This document shows, piece by piece, positions 59,987-64,000 of a stretch of DNA of 64,000 nt; position 1 is the stretch's first letter; the number at the start of each line of letters is the position of its first letter. The translations under genes were made by a program, and so were the position numbers. The notes beneath the pieces are model-generated. The model was given only the letters and a program-made list of their open reading frames with translations. It ran no database searches and was not told the origin of the DNA. This DNA comes from Chloroflexota bacterium (GTDB taxonomy: Bacteria > Chloroflexota > Anaerolineae > J102), in NCBI GenBank assembly GCA_029782215.1, contig JAKOVD010000107.1, positions 1 through 64,000 on the forward strand, in the 5' to 3' direction.

Positions 59987-61381
59987 CACCTGCTGCCCGC
60001 TGCCTGCCGGCAGTCTCACGGTGAACCGGCTGCCTTCGCCTACCTTGCTCTCCAGCTCGATGTCGCCCCCGTGCGCCCGCACCAGGTCGTGGGCAATGGT
60101 GAGGCCCAGACCCAGGCCATAGGGATAGCGGGTGACCTGGGGACTGCGGTAGAAGGGATCGAAGACATGATCCATGTCTTCGGCGGCAATGCCGAGGCCG
60201 GTGTCGGCAATGGCGATGAGCAGGCGGCCGCCGTCGGCGGTGGCCTGGACGCTGACCTGGCCCGCCACCGTGTACTTGACGGCGTTGCTCAACAGGTTGG
60301 AGAGCGCCTGCGCCAGGCGACCGGGGTCGACGTCGAGGGTCGGCAGGTCGGGTGCAATCTGCGCCTCCCACTGGAGGCCTTTGTCGATGGCGGCAGCCCG
60401 CCACGGCGCCAGGACGGGGGGCAGCCAGGCATTCATGTCGGTCGGACGGCGGTCAAGATGAACGTTGCCCTCCACCTGACCGTGAAGCTGCGAGAGCTCG
60501 TCGAGGAGGGGCGTCATCCGCTCGATCTCCATCTCAATGCCCTCGAGCAGCTCAGCGCGGATGGCGGCGTCTTCGCCTGCGTCCTGGCGCAGGACATGAA
60601 CGGCCGAGCGGATGGCTCCCAGGGGGCGACCCAGCTCGTGTACGATGTTGGCAAGGGAACGGCGGCGGCTATCTTCCAGACTGCTTAGCCGCGCCGCCAG
60701 CAGGTTGATCGACTCGGACAGCCCGCGGATCTCGACGGGGCCTGAGACGGGCAGCGGCTGCACGGCCTGGCCGTGGGCAATGCCCACGGCGGCGTTGGCG
60801 GCGCGTCCGATGGGTCGCTCCAGCCAGACGGCCAGGATGAGGCCCACCACGCTGCCGACCACCACGCCCACCACCAGGATGGCAAGCACCAGGAGCCGCA
60901 GGCGGCCGAATTGGGAGGTGACGCCTGCCAGGGTCTCGCTCATCCCGACAATGCCCACGAGCTGCTGCTGGGCGTTAACCACCGGCACAAGCACCTGGCC
61001 GCGCCCTGCCCAGCCGTAGGTAACGATGACGCTCGTCCGTCCCGACAGAGCCTGGTCGATGCCCTCCCAGTCCAGCGGCTGGGCGCCCTGGTCACTGAGC
61101 GCGATCAGGGCGCCATCAGGGCGCATCAGGACGATGGGCCCGTCGGAGTAGATGCGCATCTCACTTACGAAGGCTTCCGCTCGCCGGGGGTCGCTGAAGA
61201 TCGCGGGGTTGGTGGCCAGGGCCTGGGCCATGAGATTCGCCTGCTGGGACAAGCGCTGCGAGTACTGGCTGAGCAGGAACTGTGTCTCCAGCAGGTAGAT
61301 GAGGCTGATCGCCACCAGCGGAGCGACGATGGCAAGCGGCAGGATATGGCTGAAGATGAGGCGGCTGCGCAGCGTACGCAT
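59966..61381 (-). CDS. Sensor histidine kinase
   Basis: A 471-residue membrane sensor. ATG 61381 starts MRTLRSRLIFSHILPLAIVA, the first membrane segment. It is followed by an extracytoplasmic domain, a second segment (LRLLVLAILVVGVVVGSVVG) and a HAMP region. The phospho-acceptor His is in NIVHELGRPLGAIRS, and the ATPase domain has LSNLLSNAVKYT, IADTGLGI and YGLGLGLTIAHDLVRAHGG. It lies one base after the response regulator's stop. Signal unknown. The final residues are repeat-derived. Confidence 0.88.
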   Translation of the reverse strand: MRTLRSRLIFSHILPLAIVAPLVAISLIYLLETQFLLSQYSQRLSQQANLMAQALATNPAIFSDPRRAEAFVSEMRIYSDGPIVLMRPDGALIALSDQGAQPLDWEGIDQALSGRTSVIVTYGWAGRGQVLVPVVNAQQQLVGIVGMSETLAGVTSQFGRLRLLVLAILVVGVVVGSVVGLILAVWLERPIGRAANAAVGIAHGQAVQPLPVSGPVEIRGLSESINLLAARLSSLEDSRRRSLANIVHELGRPLGAIRSAVHVLRQDAGEDAAIRAELLEGIEMEIERMTPLLDELSQLHGQVEGNVHLDRRPTDMNAWLPPVLAPWRAAAIDKGLQWEAQIAPDLPTLDVDPGRLAQALSNLLSNAVKYTVAGQVSVQATADGGRLLIAIADTGLGIAAEDMDHVFDPFYRSPQVTRYPYGLGLGLTIAHDLVRAHGGDIELESKVGEGSRFTVRLPAGSGQQVTSEQRP

Positions 61382-61382
61382 A

Positions 61383-62084
61383 TCAGACCGTTTGCGGGAC
61401 GAGCTTGTAGCCAACGCCGCGCACGTTCACGAGGCGCTGCGGGTTGTTGGGATCCACTTCGATCTTCTCGCGAAGCCAGCGCACGTGCACATAGACGACC
61501 TGGGGTTCGCCGCTGAATTCCGCCCCCCAGACGCGGGCGATGAGGTCATCAAGCGAAAGCACCTTGCCGGCTTCCAGGGCCAAGGTGTGCAGCAGGGCAA
61601 ACTCGCGGCCGGTCAGCTCGATCGATGAGCCGGCGATTGTGACCGTGTGGGCGGCGGCATCGATGACGAGGTCGCCGACGACCAGCGGCTCGCTGGCGAC
61701 CGTGCCAGGCTCACCCTGCCGCGCCGAGCGCCTGAGTACGGCGCGCACGTGGGCCAGCAGCACATCCGGGTTGAACGGCTTGGTGATATAGCCATCCGCC
61801 CCAAGCTCCAGCCCAAGGATCTCGTCCAGTTCGCGGCGCCGCGCCGTGACGAAGATGACGGGTGCATCCACCGTCTGCTGGAACCGGCGCAGCGCTTCCA
61901 GCCCGTCCATGCCCGGCAGACCCACGTCCAACAGGATCAGGTCGGGCCGGTCGCGCTGGACGAGGGCAAGGGCGTCCTCGGCGGTGGCCGCCGTGCTGGC
62001 GCGGTAGCCCGCCGCTTCGAGCTGGAGGCCCAGGCTGCGTCGCAGAAGGGCGTCGTCATCGACTACGAGGATGTGCTTGGCCAT
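61383..62084 (-). CDS. OmpR/PhoB-family response regulator
   Basis: A 233-residue regulator, partner of the adjacent kinase. The receiver domain shows HILVVDDDALLRR, phosphorylated Asp in LILLDVGLPGMDG, Thr in FVTARR and Lys in YITKPFNPD. The winged-helix output domain has SIELTGREFALLHTLALEAG, and ends VNVRGVGYKLVPQTV. The start ATG 62084 (MAKHILVVDDD) is preferred over an in-frame extension upstream. Direct repeats at 62248-62287 are a plausible binding site. Confidence 0.9.
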   Translation of the reverse strand: MAKHILVVDDDALLRRSLGLQLEAAGYRASTAATAEDALALVQRDRPDLILLDVGLPGMDGLEALRRFQQTVDAPVIFVTARRRELDEILGLELGADGYITKPFNPDVLLAHVRAVLRRSARQGEPGTVASEPLVVGDLVIDAAAHTVTIAGSSIELTGREFALLHTLALEAGKVLSLDDLIARVWGAEFSGEPQVVYVHVRWLREKIEVDPNNPQRLVNVRGVGYKLVPQTV

Positions 62085-62247
62085 GGCGGTGGCATTGAGG
62101 TCCAGTCGTTCCTGGAAGATCGAACCTGCGTTCACGGTGATTCTAGCTGAAGGGCCACCCAAGACAAAGGATCGAAAAGCAGCACTCACGTCTGCCTGGG
62201 AGAAGACGCGACATACCTTGAGTGTAGCAACCTATGTTCGTCTCGCC

Positions 62248-62287
62248 CTTAATGACGCCTAGAGGATGCCTTAAGCGAGACTTAAGC
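62248..62287. promoter_or_regulatory. Direct repeats of CTTAA in 11-bp phase (OmpR/PhoB-type site)
   Basis: CTTAATG at 62248, CTTAAGC at 62270 and CTTAAGC at 62281 are spaced 22 and 11 bp, the helical phasing usual for tandem OmpR/PhoB-type sites. They end about 20 bp upstream of a -35 box. Confidence 0.5.
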
Positions 62288-62306
62288 GGCGCCGGGCTCT
62301 GCCTCT

Positions 62307-62334
62307 TTGCGCGGCCCATGCCTCAGGATACAAT
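62307..62334 (+). promoter_or_regulatory. Promoter of the glycosyltransferase gene
   Basis: TTGCGC (62307-62312), 16 bp, TACAAT (62329-62334). The weak -35 with repeats just upstream suits activation by a response regulator. Confidence 0.45.
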
Positions 62335-62432
62335 GAGCCCATGCGTGGCAAACCGGCCAGACTCCCCGAAGATACCGTCTCCGACCCAGCCCACAATGCT
62401 TCGGCGCCGCAGCGCCTGCTGCCGGAGCGCCC

Positions 62433-64000
62433 ATGAGCGCGGCGTCCGCCAGGCCGGGGGCGCGGCTTTGGGGTGAGCGCCTGGCGCTGGCGCTCCTGGC
62501 GGCGCTGGCCGCGCTGCTTTTGATTGTCCGACCCACCCAGGTCCCGGCTCTTTGGTTTGACGAAGGCTGGAACCTCGATGTGGCGGCCAACCTGGCAAGT
62601 CGCGGCAGCTACGCTCAGCTCGCCATGGGCCAGCTCGTGGCGCCGGACCTGGTCAGCACGGGGTGGCCCGGCATCGTACCCCTGGCAGCCAGTTTTCGCT
62701 TGTTTGGGATCGGTGACTGGCAGGGACGGCTCCCCGGCATCGTGTTCACGGCTGCGGTGCTGGGACTCCTCTACCTCTTGGGCCGCAGGCTCTACAACTC
62801 GTTGGTGGGTGCAGGAACCCTTTTTGTGGCGCTGCTGATGACTGGCGCTCACATCCACCTGCATCCTGTGATCCTGGGGCGACAGGCGATCGGGGAGATT
62901 CCGGCGCTCTTTTATCTGCTGCTGGGCTACCTCATTTTGCTTTGGGGATGGGAGAGGCGGCCGTGGCTCGCTGTGGCCAGTGCGCTTTGCTGGGGAGTGG
63001 CGCTGGCGACGAAGTCGCAGATGATTCCCTTTCTGGCGGCGTCATTGCTTGTGGCCGCGGGCATGGCCGGATTCCGGAGGCGCTGGCGTTGGACGCTGCT
63101 CCTGGCAGGCGCCCTGGTTCTGAGCCTGGCGGTCTTCCTGCTGGCCAACGCGGCCCAGCCCTACCTGTTTCCAGGCCCCTCCCTCCCGGAGTCGCGGTTG
63201 GGGGCGCTGTTCCAGGGCATGGCGGCGGGGAGGAGCAACACGAACCTGGACATGGTGTTCGTGACTGCCCTGGCGCCGCACCTCGCGGCCCTGACTGCGG
63301 CATGGACGGTCCTGCTCCCGGCCGTCGCGGGGCTTGGCTGGGCAGCGTGGAGGCTGGCGAGCGGCCGGGACGAGTCCGCGGACGCGTCGCCTGCGCGAAG
63401 CTCCGCCGAGGTTGCGCTGCTGGCCTTGACCGGTAGCTGGCTGCTCTGGTGGGGGGGCCTTTCGATCGGATGGCTGCGCTATCTCTTCCCAGGCCTGCTG
63501 GTGAGCAGCCTGTTCACGGCGCGGCTGCTGCACGACCTGACGGGCGGTTTCAGTCTCGCCTATGTGGGCGCACAGCTCAGGACGCTGGCCAGCCCGCAGC
63601 GATGGACCCTCCGTACTGCCGGCGTTCTCGCCGCCGTGGCGCTGGTCCTGATCGCGGGCTTTGCCACCGCCAGGACCCTGGACCAGGCCTACCGGCGCGA
63701 CGCGGACGCTTCGCTGCCCGCGGCCATCGCCTACCTGAACGGCGAAACGCCCGGCGACGCCGTGGTGGAGACATTCGAGAGCGAGCTGCTCTTCCTTTTG
63801 CAGCGCCGGGCTCACTACCCCTCGAACGAGGTTCAGTTCCAGCTCAACCGCCGCGCCTTTCTCGGCCAGGACATTGAGGTCTCGTATGATCCTCTGCAGG
63901 CGGACCCTGACCTGCTCGTGGTGGGACCGATGGGCAAGCTCTGGAACCTGTACGAACCCGCGATCGCAGACGGCTCCTTCCGCCTCGTGCGGCAGGAGGG
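62433..64000 (+). CDS. Membrane glycosyltransferase, ArnT/PMT-like (GT-C), cut by window edge
   Basis: At least 522 residues; the frame stays open to the window end. GGAG (62424-62427 region) precedes ATG 62433. The first membrane helix is followed by the GT-C signature Asp-Glu in VPALWFDEGWN, then many hydrophobic segments (LLYLLGRRLYNSLVGAGTLF, LGYLILLWGWE). The layout fits dolichyl/undecaprenyl-phosphate-sugar mannosyl- or arabinosyltransferases of the PMT_2 family. Probably transfers a lipid-linked sugar to an outer-surface acceptor. Possibly activated by the neighbouring two-component system. Confidence 0.8.
   Translation, partial: MSAASARPGARLWGERLALALLAALAALLLIVRPTQVPALWFDEGWNLDVAANLASRGSYAQLAMGQLVAPDLVSTGWPGIVPLAASFRLFGIGDWQGRLPGIVFTAAVLGLLYLLGRRLYNSLVGAGTLFVALLMTGAHIHLHPVILGRQAIGEIPALFYLLLGYLILLWGWERRPWLAVASALCWGVALATKSQMIPFLAASLLVAAGMAGFRRRWRWTLLLAGALVLSLAVFLLANAAQPYLFPGPSLPESRLGALFQGMAAGRSNTNLDMVFVTALAPHLAALTAAWTVLLPAVAGLGWAAWRLASGRDESADASPARSSAEVALLALTGSWLLWWGGLSIGWLRYLFPGLLVSSLFTARLLHDLTGGFSLAYVGAQLRTLASPQRWTLRTAGVLAAVALVLIAGFATARTLDQAYRRDADASLPAAIAYLNGETPGDAVVETFESELLFLLQRRAHYPSNEVQFQLNRRAFLGQDIEVSYDPLQADPDLLVVGPMGKLWNLYEPAIADGSFRLVRQE

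Larger units (their letters stand above)
62085..62432. other. Divergent regulatory region between response regulator and glycosyltransferase
   Basis: This 348-bp gap contains the direct repeats at 62248-62287 and a promoter at 62307-62334 pointing to the glycosyltransferase. I see no gene in it. Confidence 0.5.

Noticed and set aside
1-64000. tRNA or rRNA genes
   Set aside because: I scanned for T-loop and rRNA-like sequences and saw none that fold convincingly.

Overview
The window looks like a chromosomal segment of a high-GC member of the Chloroflexota (Anaerolineae or Caldilineae type). I infer this from gene content and style, not from a search. Secreted proteins end in a YLP(L/W/R) motif, surface proteins carry Thr-Pro stalks, ABC binding lipoproteins have Val-Glu-Lys repeat linkers, and sugar catabolism genes are dense. 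Promoters are ordinary sigma-70 type (TTGACA, 17 bp, TATAAT-like), and the one SOS box seen is the GAAC-N4-GTTC type.

Layout. 1-192: 3' end of a transposase gene. 0.4-1.9 kb: secreted beta-helix protein. 2.4-9.8 kb: a CUT1-type sugar ABC importer without its ATPase, an FGGY kinase, a D-lyxose isomerase and a PfkB kinase. 9.9-20.8 kb: a phosphatase, tagaturonate epimerase plus esterase, a URO-D-like protein, a DUF1638 protein and two secreted proteins. 20.9-26.5 kb (minus strand): an imuA-imuB-DUF6504-dnaE2 mutagenesis operon under a LexA-type box. 26.7-35.2 kb: URO-D-like protein, SDR, GntR regulator, TIM-barrel isomerase and a complete ribose-type ABC importer. 35.4-42.9 kb: second GntR regulator, cupin, E1 alpha and beta subunits of a 2-oxoacid dehydrogenase separated by a lactonase, Gfo/Idh dehydrogenase, SDR and class III aminotransferase. 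43.0-43.6 kb: a VapBC-like toxin-antitoxin pair. 43.7-48.3 kb: MetE-like protein, an unknown Cys/His-rich protein, a third URO-D-like protein and a fumarase-superfamily lyase. 48.5-55.4 kb: SDR/DUF2867 protein, MFS exporter, hydrolase, a peroxiredoxin-like gene with an in-frame UGA, folE, an S51-like peptidase and a secreted protein. 55.6-64.0 kb: a very large Ser/Thr kinase with TPRs, a two-component pair and the start of a membrane glycosyltransferase.

How the genes work together. Most of the window is sugar and sugar-acid uptake and breakdown. It has two importers, kinases, isomerases, dehydrogenases and lactonases, controlled by FadR-type GntR regulators whose likely operators can be seen overlapping promoters (26642-26678 and 35339-35348). 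Methyltransferase-like TIM barrels (three URO-D, one MetE-like) and a DUF1638 protein recur inside these sugar loci with no corrinoid protein nearby, which hints at an undescribed demethylation or C1 side branch.

Most interesting signals. (1) The peroxiredoxin-like gene at 52455-52976 has a UGA exactly at the first Cys of a CPHC redox motif, followed at a suitable distance by a 6-bp hairpin with G in the loop. It is a candidate selenoprotein. (2) Tandem 7- and 8-nt repeats recur across the window and lie inside the translesion polymerase gene dnaE2, where gain or loss of one unit would shift the frame. This could be a phase-variable mutator. (3) Several genes take their stop codons and last residues from dispersed repeats.
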